Assembly: GCF_019316905.1 (NCBI RefSeq)
Contig: NZ_CP079216.1
Location: 248,001-312,000, forward strand
Direction of reading: 5' to 3'
Origin: Tessaracoccus palaemonis
Lineage (GTDB): Bacteria; Actinomycetota; Actinomycetes; Propionibacteriales; Propionibacteriaceae
DNA: 64,000 nt
In this document: in pieces, positions 1 through 8,684 of the stretch
Layout of the letters: every line of letters begins with the position of its first letter
How positions within the stretch are numbered: the stretch's first letter is position 1
Translations under genes and position numbers: made by a program
The notes under the pieces: model-generated
Databases searched by the model: none
Seen by the model: the letters and a program-made list of their open reading frames with translations, nothing else
Told to the model about the DNA's origin: nothing

Positions 1-1261
1 CCAGCGACGCCAGGGCGAAGAGCAGGTGCTCGTTCGTCACCGATTCCCGACGGGGCGTCAGCCGGTTCACCGCAGCCGACAGCTGGCCGCTGACCCGGAA
101 GCGCTGGCGCGCGTAGCGGACGCTCATCGTGGCCGTCTGGCGCACGCCCGAGTAGCGCAGGTGGTTCAACAGCCGGATGGGCAGCGCGTAACGACGGTCC
201 TCCTCCGTCCGCAGGACCTCCGCGAAGCGCGCGTAGTTGCGGCGGGCCAGCGCGATCGACAGGTTCCGCGTCCGGCGACCCTTCCGCCCCTCGGCCAGCG
301 CCTGGAGCACCTCGGCCTCCGAGTACCTGTCGAACACCTCGACCACAGCGTCGTACAGCTCACGATGGAGCTTCCGCGGCGCCTTCCGGCTGATCCACTC
401 CAGCTGCGAGATCGCCCAGCCCAGCAGCGTCGGCGCGAACTCGTCGCGCCGGTCGGTCTCCTCGAGGAACGCGTGGATCGTCGCGTGGTGCTGGAAGATC
501 CGCAGCAGCCGCTCGTCGGCCGTCGCCATCGTCTGGCCGGCGCGGGCGACGCGGTGCAGGCACAGCACCTCGCGCACCAGCGAGATCGAGTCGGCATGCA
601 GCAGCGCGAACCAGTGGAACGGGTTGTCCTCGAAGAAGTAGTCGCCGACGGGGAACCGGATGGCGTGCTCCTCCAGGAGCTGGCGACGGTAGAGCTTGCG
701 CCACGGCACGGCGACGAACCGCAGCAGCGTATGCCGGAGATCGTCGTCCAGCTCGTAGCTGTCCCTCGCCAGCTCCACCCAGCGGTGCTCGTCGGCCGGC
801 GCGTCGAGCTTGAGCGCGCCGACGCTGCCGGCAGACCCGACCCCGTCGACCGGCCACGAGGCGTCCCCCGACGCGTCGGAGAAGAGCCGGTAGTTGCACA
901 TCACCAGGTCGGAGTTGTTCTCCACCGCCGCGCCGACGAGCTTCTCGAACATGGTCGGGTCGTAGAGGTCGTCGCCGTCGGCGAACCCGACGTAGGTGCC
1001 GGTCGCGACGTCGAGCCCCGCGTTGGCTGCCGTCGCGACCCCGCCGGGGCTGCGGACGCCGCGGATGACGGGCACGATCCGCGGGTCGCGGGCGGCGTAG
1101 TCGCGGATGATGTCCGGGCTGGCATCGGTGGAGCCGTCGTCGACAACGATGACCTCGATGTCGCGCAGCGTCTGGGCCAGGATCGAGTCGAGGGCGGCGC
1201 GCAGGTAGTCCTGGATGTTGTAGCTGGTGACGATCACCGACAGCAGGGGCATGGCGGTCAT
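1..1261 (-). CDS. Family 2 glycosyltransferase, C-terminus cut by window edge
   Basis: The reading frame stays open to base 1, so only the first 420 residues are visible. The N-terminus is a GT-A fold: LLSVIVTSYN at about residues 6-15, EVIVVDDGSTD at 36-46, and the nucleotide-sugar/metal motif FADGDD at 93-98. The remainder resembles the helical C-terminal part of bacterial GT2 enzymes that build cell-surface glycans. The start ATG at 1261 overlaps the stop of the upstream glycosyltransferase as ATGA, which implies translational coupling. A second in-frame ATG lies three codons later. No transmembrane segments are evident, so it should act in the cytoplasm on a lipid-linked or nucleotide acceptor. 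The transferred sugar cannot be inferred. Confidence 0.85.
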   Translation of the reverse strand, partial: MTAMPLLSVIVTSYNIQDYLRAALDSILAQTLRDIEVIVVDDGSTDASPDIIRDYAARDPRIVPVIRGVRSPGGVATAANAGLDVATGTYVGFADGDDLYDPTMFEKLVGAAVENNSDLVMCNYRLFSDASGDASWPVDGVGSAGSVGALKLDAPADEHRWVELARDSYELDDDLRHTLLRFVAVPWRKLYRRQLLEEHAIRFPVGDYFFEDNPFHWFALLHADSISLVREVLCLHRVARAGQTMATADERLLRIFQHHATIHAFLEETDRRDEFAPTLLGWAISQLEWISRKAPRKLHRELYDAVVEVFDRYSEAEVLQALAEGRKGRRTRNLSIALARRNYARFAEVLRTEEDRRYALPIRLLNHLRYSGVRQTATMSVRYARQRFRVSGQLSAAVNRLTPRRESVTNEHLLFALASL

Positions 1262-2286
1262 CCGATCGCTCGACGGGTCATGCGCGTCGCCAGCGCGGGG
1301 TTGCAGCGGGTCAGCTTGCCGAACTCCGGGATGCTGATCCGCAGGAGGTGCCTGCGGGTCCGCAGCGCGAACTCCTCCTGCACATCGGGCGACACCCGCT
1401 CGCCGGCCCAGCTGATGATGTTCATCGTCGTGCTCCAGTAGTGGTGCGAGTAGCGCCGCAGCCGCGACGGATGGGCGCGCAGCAGGTCGTAGGTCTCGTC
1501 GAGGGCGTCGAGCAGCGACAGCCGGTCGCGGCTGCTGCGGTTGGTGAGGTTGGTGCCGCCCGGCAGCACGCTGTGCGTGCACAGGACCTCGTTGAGCAGC
1601 AGGATCTGGTCGGCGAAAAGCAGCGAGTACCAGTGCCCGAGGATGTCGTTGTTCACCATCGTCGACCCGTACCTGAGGCCCGCCCGGCGGTACGTCGACG
1701 TCCGCAGCACCCGGTTCCACGGGTAGTTCGTGAGTCCAAGCAGCTCCGGCGCCTGATCCAACCGCAGCCGCCGCGAGTGGCGGGTGCCGACGAGCGCGGC
1801 CCACAGGGCCTCGTCGCCGTTGGTCATCGCCTGGTCCTGGTCGTCGTGGGCCCTGCGGTAGCGGTACTTCAGCACCGCGACGTCCTGGCCACCGCGCTCG
1901 AGCGCCCGCACCGCGGTGACAAGGGCCTCGGGGTGGAAGACGTCGTCGTCGTCGAAGAAGAGCGTGAACCGACCCTCGGCCTCGGCGAACCCCGTGTTGC
2001 GGGCGATCCCCGCACCGCGGTTGGTCTCGTGCCGCAGCAGCGACACGCGCGGGTCGCGCTCCGCGTAGCCCCCGACGATCTCGCCGGTGGCGTCGGAGGA
2101 GCAGTCGTCGACGACGATCACCTGGATCGCGAGTTCGGGGGTGCTGAGGACGGAGTCCAGCAGCTCGCCGATGGTCTCCTCGGCGTTGTGCGCCGGAATG
2201 ATCACGGTCACGTCGACAGGCTTCATGGGATTCTGCGTTCTTCCCGCGCTGGGCCGGAATCTCTCGGTGGTGTGCATGGCGCTCAT
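1258..2286 (-). CDS. Family 2 glycosyltransferase
   Basis: This is a cytoplasmic GT2 enzyme of about 342 residues. It shows DVTVIIPAHN near the N-terminus, QVIVVDDCSSD, NRGAGIARN (the conserved N/R-rich loop) and a DxD-type FFDDDD motif for the metal and nucleotide sugar. It probably shares an operon with the downstream glycosyltransferase, with which it overlaps by 4 bp. The start is uncertain: GTG 2289, ATG 2286, ATG 2277 and ATG 2226 are all in frame. Only the last is needed for the conserved fold, and none has a strong Shine-Dalgarno sequence. Donor and acceptor are unknown. It probably adds sugars to an extracellular polysaccharide or wall polymer. Confidence 0.82.
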   Translation of the reverse strand: MSAMHTTERFRPSAGRTQNPMKPVDVTVIIPAHNAEETIGELLDSVLSTPELAIQVIVVDDCSSDATGEIVGGYAERDPRVSLLRHETNRGAGIARNTGFAEAEGRFTLFFDDDDVFHPEALVTAVRALERGGQDVAVLKYRYRRAHDDQDQAMTNGDEALWAALVGTRHSRRLRLDQAPELLGLTNYPWNRVLRTSTYRRAGLRYGSTMVNNDILGHWYSLLFADQILLLNEVLCTHSVLPGGTNLTNRSSRDRLSLLDALDETYDLLRAHPSRLRRYSHHYWSTTMNIISWAGERVSPDVQEEFALRTRRHLLRISIPEFGKLTRCNPALATRMTRRAIG

Positions 2287-2305
2287 CACCCTAGAAAGCA
2301 GACAA

Positions 2306-2347
2306 GGCGTATTCCCGCCCCTTGGGTGAACGGGACGGGAATACGCC
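2306..2347 (-). terminator. Hairpin terminator after the 5'-nucleotidase gene
   Basis: GGCGTATTCCCG (2306-2317) pairs perfectly with CGGGAATACGCC (2336-2347), with extra partial pairing inside. Read on the minus strand, the hairpin follows the nucleotidase stop by about 15 nt and is followed by a T/C-rich tract. It separates the nucleotidase from the glycosyltransferase pair. Confidence 0.7.
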
Positions 2348-2362
2348 GTGAACTGTCAGCGG

Positions 2363-4522
2363 TCAGCAGGCGCGAGCGCTCGTCCTTCCACCGCCGGGCC
2401 TGTGCGGCTTGCCCTTGTCCTTCGACGGCCCCTTCCCGTCGTGCTTGCCGGGCTTGCCCGGCTTCGACGGGGTGGGTTTGTGAGGCTTGCCCGGCTTGTG
2501 GGGCTTGCCGGGCTTGTGCGGCTTCGACGGCTTGGTGGGCTTGTCCTTCGGCACCGCCGTGACGGTGACCGGCACCGACACCGTCGTCCCCGACGGCTCG
2601 ACGGTGAACGTCAGGGTCTGCGCCCCGGACGCCTTCACGGTCCCCTTCGGGATGGTGACCGACGCCGTCGTCGCGCCGGCCGTCACGGTCCCCGTGCCGA
2701 CGACCAGGTCGCCGAGCTTCGCCGTCACCTCGGTGTTGGGCAGCTGCGGGCTGACCCGGGCCCCGGTGGCGTCGAGCAGCATGTCGAGGGTGTCGGGTGC
2801 CAGGGCCCCCGAGATCGGCTGCCCCAGCGAGAGGCTCGACGCGGTGCCCTCGGTCAGGGCCGTGGCGCCGGTGACGGACACGCCGCGCTTGGTGTAGTCG
2901 GGGCTGAGCGCGCCCGACTCCCGGATCCAGCCGACCCACGTCTCCAGGTCGACCCGGCCGGTGTCGGCCGTGTCGGTGCCGTTGCCCAGCTCCCAGAAGT
3001 TGTCGCCGCCCGCGATCAGGAACGACCCCGACCCGACGGTGTACGTGCCGGCCGGGTCGATGGGCTCACCGTTGACCGTGATGGACGTGATCCGGTCGCC
3101 CCACTCGCGCGACTCGTCGAACGTGTAGGTGACGTTCTCGGAGATGCCGAGCGCCAGGTACAGGCGCGTGATCGTCGGGTCGACCGACCCGTCGGCCTTG
3201 CGCTGCCACTGCTGCTCGAGGACCTTCTTGAACTGCGCGCCGGTGATCTTGGTCGTCATCAGCGTGTTGGCGAACGGCAGGACCTCCGCGGCCTCCTTGT
3301 ACGTGATGTCACCGGCGTCGAAGCTCGCCCGCGTGCCGCCGGGGTTCTGCAGTCCGATGAAGTTCTCGTCTCCGTCGCTCAGGGTCTCGTAGAACATCTG
3401 CGCGACGAGGTTACTGAGGGGCGACTCGACGTTGCGCGTGCCCGTGCCGCCGTTCGCCGGCGTGGAGATGCCCGCGTCGGCCTCACCGACGACCTCGGCG
3501 CCCAGCTCGTCGGCGATGGCCTTGGCGTCGGTCACGATCTGGTTGATCTCCTGGATGGCGGGGGTGGTGCCGACGTGCGTCGTGTCGATCGTGACGACCT
3601 CCGGGTCGCCCGCGATGCCGCAGTACTCGCCGTCGGCGCCGACGCCGAGCTCGATCTTCGACAGGGCCTTGGCGTACTCCCAGGCCTGCAGGATCGGTGC
3701 CCCGTTCGCGGTGGTCCAGGCGTAGTCCTGGTGCGTGTGGCCGCCCAGGATGAGGTCGACGTCGGGGGAGACGTCCTCCGCGATCTCCCGGAACGCCTCG
3801 GACGCCGAGGCGTTGGCCTCGATCGTGGAGGAACCGTCGAGCGCGCCCTCGTGGAGGCTCGCGACGATCACGTCGACGTCGGGGTCCTCCGCCAGCTCAC
3901 CGGCGACCCGGTTGACGGCGTCGACGGGGTCGCCGATCGTCAGGTCCGCGATGCCGGCGGGGGAGACGAGCGTGGGCAGGGCCCCGGTGACGACGCCGAC
4001 GACGGCGATGTTCAGCCCGCCGGCCTCAACGAGGGTGTACTCCTGCAGGCCGTCGGCCACGTCCTCGGTGCCCGCGTCGTACACGTTCGCGGCCAGGTAG
4101 GGCACGTCGGCGTCATGGGGGATGACGCGGTCGCGGAGGTCGCTCCAGCCCTTGTCGAACTCGTGGTTGCCGGCCGTGACCGAGTCGACGCCGATGGCGG
4201 ACAGGATGTCCAGGGTCGGCTCGTCGTCCAGGATCCCGGAGACGAAGGTGGAGCCGCCGATGTCGTCGCCCTGACTGAGCAGGACGACGTTGTCGTCGCC
4301 CTTGGCCGCACGTTCCTCCTCGACGGGGGTGAAGAGTGCGGCGGCGCCTTCGATGCGCCCGTGGAAGTCGTTGAAGCCGAAGAGGCTCACGGTGCTGGTG
4401 GGGTCGGTGCAGACCTGACCGGCGGCGGCGCTGGCCGGTGCCGCGCTGGCCAGCGCGATGCCGCCGGCGACCAGCGCCGTCGCGGCGAAGCCCGCCGTCA
4501 GGCGTCTCGGATGTGAACTCAT
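2363..4522 (-). CDS. Secreted 5'-nucleotidase / UshA-like metallophosphoesterase with Lys-Pro tail
   Basis: A 719-residue exported enzyme that should hydrolyse extracellular nucleotides or similar phosphoesters. A Sec signal peptide (about residues 1-34, ending ASAAPASAAA) precedes the calcineurin-like metallophosphatase domain with FGFNDFHGR, LLSQGDDIGG, GNHEFDKG and GGHTHQ, all metal-binding motifs of the family. A 5'-nucleotidase C-terminal domain follows (about 340-570), then a beta-rich Ig-like segment (about 600-670) and a 45-residue basic tail of KPHKPGKPHKP repeats ending in Cys. No LPXTG or transmembrane anchor is present, so retention through the cationic tail is an inference. The start ATG 4522 has GGGAG upstream. 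The frame is open further upstream, but that part lacks a signal peptide and overlaps bkdA. Confidence 0.9.
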   Translation of the reverse strand: MSSHPRRLTAGFAATALVAGGIALASAAPASAAAGQVCTDPTSTVSLFGFNDFHGRIEGAAALFTPVEEERAAKGDDNVVLLSQGDDIGGSTFVSGILDDEPTLDILSAIGVDSVTAGNHEFDKGWSDLRDRVIPHDADVPYLAANVYDAGTEDVADGLQEYTLVEAGGLNIAVVGVVTGALPTLVSPAGIADLTIGDPVDAVNRVAGELAEDPDVDVIVASLHEGALDGSSTIEANASASEAFREIAEDVSPDVDLILGGHTHQDYAWTTANGAPILQAWEYAKALSKIELGVGADGEYCGIAGDPEVVTIDTTHVGTTPAIQEINQIVTDAKAIADELGAEVVGEADAGISTPANGGTGTRNVESPLSNLVAQMFYETLSDGDENFIGLQNPGGTRASFDAGDITYKEAAEVLPFANTLMTTKITGAQFKKVLEQQWQRKADGSVDPTITRLYLALGISENVTYTFDESREWGDRITSITVNGEPIDPAGTYTVGSGSFLIAGGDNFWELGNGTDTADTGRVDLETWVGWIRESGALSPDYTKRGVSVTGATALTEGTASSLSLGQPISGALAPDTLDMLLDATGARVSPQLPNTEVTAKLGDLVVGTGTVTAGATTASVTIPKGTVKASGAQTLTFTVEPSGTTVSVPVTVTAVPKDKPTKPSKPHKPGKPHKPGKPHKPTPSKPGKPGKHDGKGPSKDKGKPHRPGGGRTSARAC

Positions 4523-4686
4523 GGGGTCTCCCTGTGCTGTCGACAACGGTGAGGGCCCGTGGGCCACGCTCACTCTTTCAATGGGGAGGGTCACGCCCGG
4601 CGGACTGCCTGCGGTGTTTGTCGGCTTCCCACAAATCGCGGAGTCGAGGTGTGGACCGCGAGACTCAGAACCGCGGAGAATAGAGG

Positions 4687-4715
4687 CTACGCTGGCGTAG
4701 GTTACGGTTTCGTAG
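4687..4715 (+). promoter_or_regulatory. Two tandem CTACG-N4-CGTAG operator-like palindromes upstream of bkdA
   Basis: CTACGCTGGCGTAG (4687-4700) and TTACGGTTTCGTAG (4702-4715) are two 14-bp inverted repeats with centres 15 bp apart. They end just before the ribosome binding site of the dehydrogenase operon (AGGAAGGGGG, about 4718-4727). Paired palindromes of this size are typical TetR-family operators. The cognate regulator is not in this window. Confidence 0.5.
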
Positions 4716-4732
4716 GTTAGGAAGGGGGCCAC

Positions 4733-5824
4733 GTGCGCGGTCAGAGTGTCGAGATGGTCCAGCTGCTCACGCCCGACGGCGAGCGCGTCGCCAACGACGA
4801 CTTCGAGTTCACGGGAAGCGCCGACGACCTCGCCGGCTATCTTCGCGACATGATCCTGGCAAGGCGTTTCGACGCCGAGGCCACGGCGCTGCAGAGGCAT
4901 GGCGAGTTGGGGCTGTGGACCCCGCTGATCGGTCAGGAGGCGGCCCAGGTCGGCTCGGCCCACGCCCTGCGCGCCGCCGACGTCTGCTTCCCCTCCTACC
5001 GGGAGCACGCCGTCGCGATGGTGCTCGGGGTGCCGCTTTCCAACCTGCTCGGGTTGTTCCGGGGTACCGACGGCGGCCACTGGGAGCTGTTGGAGAAGTT
5101 CAAGAACTACCAGATCGTCATCGGTTGCCAGGCGCTGCACGCCACCGGCTACGCCATGGGGATCCAGCTCGACGGCGCCGTCGGCAACGCCGACCCGGAC
5201 CAGAACGCGGCCGCGATCGTCTACCACGGCGACGGCGCGGCGAGCCAGGGCGACGTCAACGAGGCGTACGTGTTCGCCGCCTCGTACAACGCCCCCGTCG
5301 TGTTCTTCTGCCAGAACAACCAGTGGGCGATCTCGGAGCCGATCGCGCTGCAGTCGCGCATCCCGCTGTTCCAGCGCGCGCAGGGCTTCGGCTTCCCGGG
5401 CATCCAGGTCGACGGCAACGATGTGCTGGCCGTCAAGGCCGTCACCGACTGGGCCATGGAGCGCGCCCGGCATGGCGACGGGCCGACGTTCATCGAGGCC
5501 TACACGTACCGGATGGGCGCCCACACGACCTCGGACGACCCGACCAAGTACCGCGAGTCCTCCGACGAGGAGGCCTGGCGCGGCCGCGACCCGATCCTGC
5601 GTCTCGCCACCTACCTCCGCAACCTCGGCGCGGTCGACGATGCGTGGCTGGCCGCCGTCGAGGACGAGGCGAAGTCGCTGGGCGCCGACGTGCGCGCCAC
5701 GATCGCGCAGCTGAAGGACGTCACGATGGATGAACTGTTCGAGACGGTCTACGCCGAGCCCACCGTCGCGCTGGAGTCGCAGCGCCGCGAGTACGCCGCC
5801 TACCTCGCAGGGGAGGACGCATGA
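4733..5824 (+). CDS. bkdA: Branched-chain 2-oxoacid dehydrogenase E1 alpha subunit
   Basis: The thiamine-diphosphate-dependent alpha subunit of a heterotetrameric E1 that decarboxylates a 2-oxoacid and passes the acyl group to E2. The 363-residue protein has the ThDP/Mg motif running from GDGAASQGDVNEAY to CQNNQW (about residues 164-200) and the phosphorylation-loop region YRMGAHTTSDDPTKYR. The pattern fits branched-chain or acetoin/pyruvate-type E1 alpha; branched-chain is preferred because the E2 lipoyl motif is of the BkdC type. The GTG start at 4733 follows a strong AGGAAGGGGG. The next gene overlaps by 4 bp (ATGA). Twin palindromes directly upstream suggest repression by a TetR-like protein. 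No E3 gene is nearby, so a shared lipoamide dehydrogenase is expected elsewhere. Confidence 0.88.
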   Translation: MRGQSVEMVQLLTPDGERVANDDFEFTGSADDLAGYLRDMILARRFDAEATALQRHGELGLWTPLIGQEAAQVGSAHALRAADVCFPSYREHAVAMVLGVPLSNLLGLFRGTDGGHWELLEKFKNYQIVIGCQALHATGYAMGIQLDGAVGNADPDQNAAAIVYHGDGAASQGDVNEAYVFAASYNAPVVFFCQNNQWAISEPIALQSRIPLFQRAQGFGFPGIQVDGNDVLAVKAVTDWAMERARHGDGPTFIEAYTYRMGAHTTSDDPTKYRESSDEEAWRGRDPILRLATYLRNLGAVDDAWLAAVEDEAKSLGADVRATIAQLKDVTMDELFETVYAEPTVALESQRREYAAYLAGEDA

Positions 5825-6798
5825 ACGAGAAGCTGACCATGGCGAAGGCCCTCAACCGGGGGCTGCGCCGCGCGCTGCAGGCCGACCCGAAGGTGCTGCT
5901 CGCGGGCGAGGATATCGGCAAGCTCGGCGGGGTGTTCCGCATCACCGAGGGGCTGCAGGCCGAGTTCGGCGAGAACCGCGTCGTCGACTCGCCGCTTGCC
6001 GAGTCGGGCATCATCGGCACCGCCGTCGGCCTGTGCATGCGCGGCTACCGCCCCGTCGTCGAGATCCAGTTCGACGGGTTCGTGTTCCCCGGCTTCGCGC
6101 AGATCGTGTCGCAGGTGGCCAAGATGCACATGCGCACCGGGGGGCGGCAGAAGATGCCGATGGTGATCCGTATCCCGTTCGGCGGCGGCATCGGCGCCGT
6201 CGAGCACCACTCCGAGTCGCCCGAGGCGTACTTCGCGCACACGCCCGGGCTGAAGGTCGTCAGCTGCGCCAACCCGAACGATGCCTACTGGATGATCCAG
6301 CAGGCCATCGGCTCCGACGACCCCGTCGTCTTCCTCGAGCCCAAACGCCGTTACCAGCAGAAGGGCGAGGTGAACTTCACCGACCGCCCCGCGCCCATGC
6401 ACCAGGCATCGATCGTGCGCCACGGCAGCGACGCGACGCTGCTCGCCTACGGGCCCATGGTCAAGACCTGTCTCGACGCGGCCGCCGTCGCCGCGGAGGA
6501 GGGCACCGACCTGGAGGTCGTCGACCTCCGCACCATCAGCCCCATCGACTGGGTGACGGTCATCTCGTCGGTGCGGCGCACCCGGCGCGCGATCGTCGTC
6601 CACGAGGCTCCGCTGACGCTCGGCCTCGGTGCGGAGATCGCCGCCAAGCTGACCGAGGAGCTGTTCTACGTGATGGAGTCGCCGGTCCTGCGCGTGGCAG
6701 GCTTCGACATGCCCTACCCGCCCGCGCGCGTCGAGTCGGAGTACCTGCCGAGCGTCGACCGCATCCTCGACACCGTCGACACGTCCCTGGCCTACTGA
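5821..6798 (+). CDS. bkdB: Branched-chain 2-oxoacid dehydrogenase E1 beta subunit
   Basis: A 325-residue beta subunit of the E1 heterotetramer. It has LLAGEDIGKLGGVFRIT at the N-terminus, the cofactor-interacting DSPLAESGIIGTAVG stretch (about 58-72), PFGGGIGAVEHHSES (the conserved G-G-x-H-S region), and the transketolase C-terminal domain (LEVVDLRTISPID) that contacts E2. Length and motifs are those of a complete family member. It overlaps bkdA by 4 bp and is followed after 11 bp by the E2 gene, so the three subunits should be translated together. Sequence alone does not exclude pyruvate or acetoin as substrate. Confidence 0.9.
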   Translation: MNEKLTMAKALNRGLRRALQADPKVLLAGEDIGKLGGVFRITEGLQAEFGENRVVDSPLAESGIIGTAVGLCMRGYRPVVEIQFDGFVFPGFAQIVSQVAKMHMRTGGRQKMPMVIRIPFGGGIGAVEHHSESPEAYFAHTPGLKVVSCANPNDAYWMIQQAIGSDDPVVFLEPKRRYQQKGEVNFTDRPAPMHQASIVRHGSDATLLAYGPMVKTCLDAAAVAAEEGTDLEVVDLRTISPIDWVTVISSVRRTRRAIVVHEAPLTLGLGAEIAAKLTEELFYVMESPVLRVAGFDMPYPPARVESEYLPSVDRILDTVDTSLAY

Positions 6799-6809
6799 GA
6801 GGACCGAAC

Positions 6810-8345
6810 ATGAAGAGGCATTTCCTTCTGCCCGATCCCGGTGAGGGCCTGCTCGAGGCCGAGATCGTCGCGTGGCGGGTCGCCGAGGGCGACGTGATCG
6901 AGATCAACGACGTGCTGGTGGAGATCGAGACGGCCAAGTCGCTCGTCGAGCTGCCCAGCCCGTTCGCAGGCACCGTCACCGGCCTGCTCGTCTCCGAGGG
7001 CAGCACCGTCGAGGTCGGCACGCCGATCGTCGAGATCGAGGACGGCGAGGGCGAGGCGGCCGTCGAAGAGCCTGACGAGGAGGAGTCCGCTCCGAACCTC
7101 GTGGGTTACGGGGCCAGCGCGGAGCCGAGCCGGCGTCGTCGACGCGGCCGCCCGGAGGCCCGCGAGGCCGCCGCCTCCGACGCGCTGTCGACGGCCTACT
7201 CGCAGCACGAGCCCGGTCGTCGCACCGACGAGGTCCAGCCCGCCGCGGCCGTCGAGGCCGAGCCGGAGGGCGACCCGCTGCCGTCGACGGGCGAGGCGCC
7301 GAGGGAGTCCACGCTCGTGCTCGCCTCCGACGCCGACGCGGTGCGCGCCAAGCCGCCGGTCCGTCAGTACGCGAAGGAGCTTGGGGTCGACCTGCGCGGC
7401 GTCGTCGGCACCGGTATCGGGGGCACGATCACGCGCCGCGACGTCGAGGCAGCCGCCGCATTCCTCCACCTGGATGAGCAGCCCAAGCAGGGTCGGATCC
7501 TCAACGACAACGCGTTCTTCCAGTCGTCGGCCAGCGAGCCGGGCACCCATGCGGGGCACCCCTACCAGGGCTCCAGCTTCGGCGGAGGGTTCGGGCCGAC
7601 GGAGGGGCTGGGCGCCTCCGACCCGTTCCAGGGCCGCGCCGAGCGTCGGGTCCCGATCAAGGGTGTGCGCAAGGTGACGGCCGAGAACATGGTCCGCTCC
7701 GTCAACACGCATGTGCACGTGACCGAGTGGGTCACCGTCGACGTGACGGGGACGATGGAGTTCGTCGAGACGCTCAAGTCGCGTCGGGAGTTCACCGGCC
7801 TGCGCATCTCGCCGCTGCTCGTCTACGCGAAGGCCGTGTGTCTCGCGCTGGGCCGCAACCCCGACCTCAACACGTCGTGGGACGAGGAGAACCAGGAGAT
7901 CGTCTACTACGCGGACGTGAACCTCGGCATCGCCGCGGCAACCCCGCGCGGACTGATGGTGCCCAACATCAAGGGCGCGCAGCGGCTGAGCCTGCTGCAG
8001 CTGTGCCAGGCGATCAACCAGCTCGTCCAGGTCTCCCGCGAGGGGAAGCTGCAGCCCGCCGACTACGCCGGCGGCACGTTCACCGTCACCAACGTCGGCG
8101 TGTTCGGCATCGACGCGGGCACGCCGATCATCAACGGCAACGAGTCGGCGATCTTCTGCATGGGCTCGATCGAGCGTCGGCCGTGGGTCGTCGGGACGGG
8201 CGCCGACGAGCGCGTCGAGCCCCGCTGGGTCACGACGCTGGCCATTTCGTTCGACCACCGCATCGTCGACGGGGAGCAGGGGTCGAGCTTCCTGCATGAC
8301 ATCGCGGAGATCCTCGCCGAGCCGGCCCTGGCGCTGCTCTTCTAG
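6810..8345 (+). CDS. bkdC: Dihydrolipoamide acyltransferase (E2) of 2-oxoacid dehydrogenase
   Basis: The 511-residue E2 core of the complex. A single N-terminal lipoyl domain (residues 1-78) carries the lipoyl lysine K43 in IETAKS. The ETAK form, rather than ETDK, is common in actinobacterial branched-chain E2s. An acidic, Ala/Pro-rich linker follows, then the E1/E3-binding domain (about 180-212, RQYAKELGVDL...GTGIGGTITRRDV). A second, Gly/Ser-rich linker leads to the CoA acyltransferase domain (about 270-511) with the catalytic DHRIVDG near residue 481. ATG 6810 has GAGAGGA upstream. The gene closes the operon and is followed by a repeat island rather than a clear hairpin terminator. Confidence 0.92.
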   Translation: MKRHFLLPDPGEGLLEAEIVAWRVAEGDVIEINDVLVEIETAKSLVELPSPFAGTVTGLLVSEGSTVEVGTPIVEIEDGEGEAAVEEPDEEESAPNLVGYGASAEPSRRRRRGRPEAREAAASDALSTAYSQHEPGRRTDEVQPAAAVEAEPEGDPLPSTGEAPRESTLVLASDADAVRAKPPVRQYAKELGVDLRGVVGTGIGGTITRRDVEAAAAFLHLDEQPKQGRILNDNAFFQSSASEPGTHAGHPYQGSSFGGGFGPTEGLGASDPFQGRAERRVPIKGVRKVTAENMVRSVNTHVHVTEWVTVDVTGTMEFVETLKSRREFTGLRISPLLVYAKAVCLALGRNPDLNTSWDEENQEIVYYADVNLGIAAATPRGLMVPNIKGAQRLSLLQLCQAINQLVQVSREGKLQPADYAGGTFTVTNVGVFGIDAGTPIINGNESAIFCMGSIERRPWVVGTGADERVEPRWVTTLAISFDHRIVDGEQGSSFLHDIAEILAEPALALLF

Positions 8346-8364
8346 GAGGCGGCGTTCGCCCGGC

Positions 8365-8474
8365 CGATTCCCCTGAGCTCAACCGATTCCCCTGAGCTCA
8401 ACCGGTTCCCTGAGCTCAACCGGTTCCCTGAGCTCAACCGGTTCCCTGAGCTCAACCGGTTCCCTGAGCTCAAC
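8365..8474. repeat. Tandem array of six 18-19-bp units
   Basis: Two 19-bp units (CGATTCCCCTGAGCTCAAC) are followed by four identical 18-bp units (CGGTTCCCTGAGCTCAAC). The array then runs into a full family A repeat whose left end matches the unit. It looks like local expansion of the arm of repeat A, centred on the GAGCTC palindrome. There are no spacers. Confidence 0.9.
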
Positions 8475-8575
8475 CGGTTCCCTGAGTTTGTCGAAGGGCG
8501 CCGAGCGGAGCGAGGCGTGGTCGGGTTGGTCCCTGCGCTTCGCTCAGGGCGTTTCGACAGGCTCAACGACCCGGT
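8475..8575. repeat. Family A palindromic repeat, complete copy
   Basis: The left arm (GGTTCCCTGAG..TTGTCGAAGGGCG, then CCGAGCGGAGCGAGGCG) is followed by a short centre (TGGTCGGGTTGGTCCC) and a right arm (CTTCGCTCAGGGCGTTTCGACA, then GGCTCAACGACC) that is an imperfect inverted copy of the left. Copies recur at 8795, 23953, 28201, 28300, 28399 and 28714, with half copies at 10738 and 12164. Confidence 0.85.
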
Positions 8576-8684
8576 TCCCTGAGCTTGGCCGGTTCCCTGA
8601 GCTCAACCCGGGTCCCTGAGCCGGTCGAAGGGCGCAGTGCGGAGCGAGGTGGTTTCCTTGCACCGACTCCCGACTTTGGGGGTG

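Noticed and set aside
26-1441. 471-codon plus-strand frame over the first glycosyltransferase
   Set aside because: Antisense shadow of two good GT2 genes. The translation is rich in R, V, A and Q with no domain motifs, as expected for high-GC third-position bias.
2348-4516. 722-codon plus-strand frame
   Set aside because: Antisense to the secreted 5'-nucleotidase, whose motifs and signal peptide are unambiguous.
4523-5524. Upstream extension of the nucleotidase frame
   Set aside because: It would bury the signal peptide and run antisense through bkdA. ATG 4522 has a good ribosome binding site.
8365-8474. Possible CRISPR array
   Set aside because: Units are contiguous 18-19-bp tandem repeats without spacers, and no cas gene is present.
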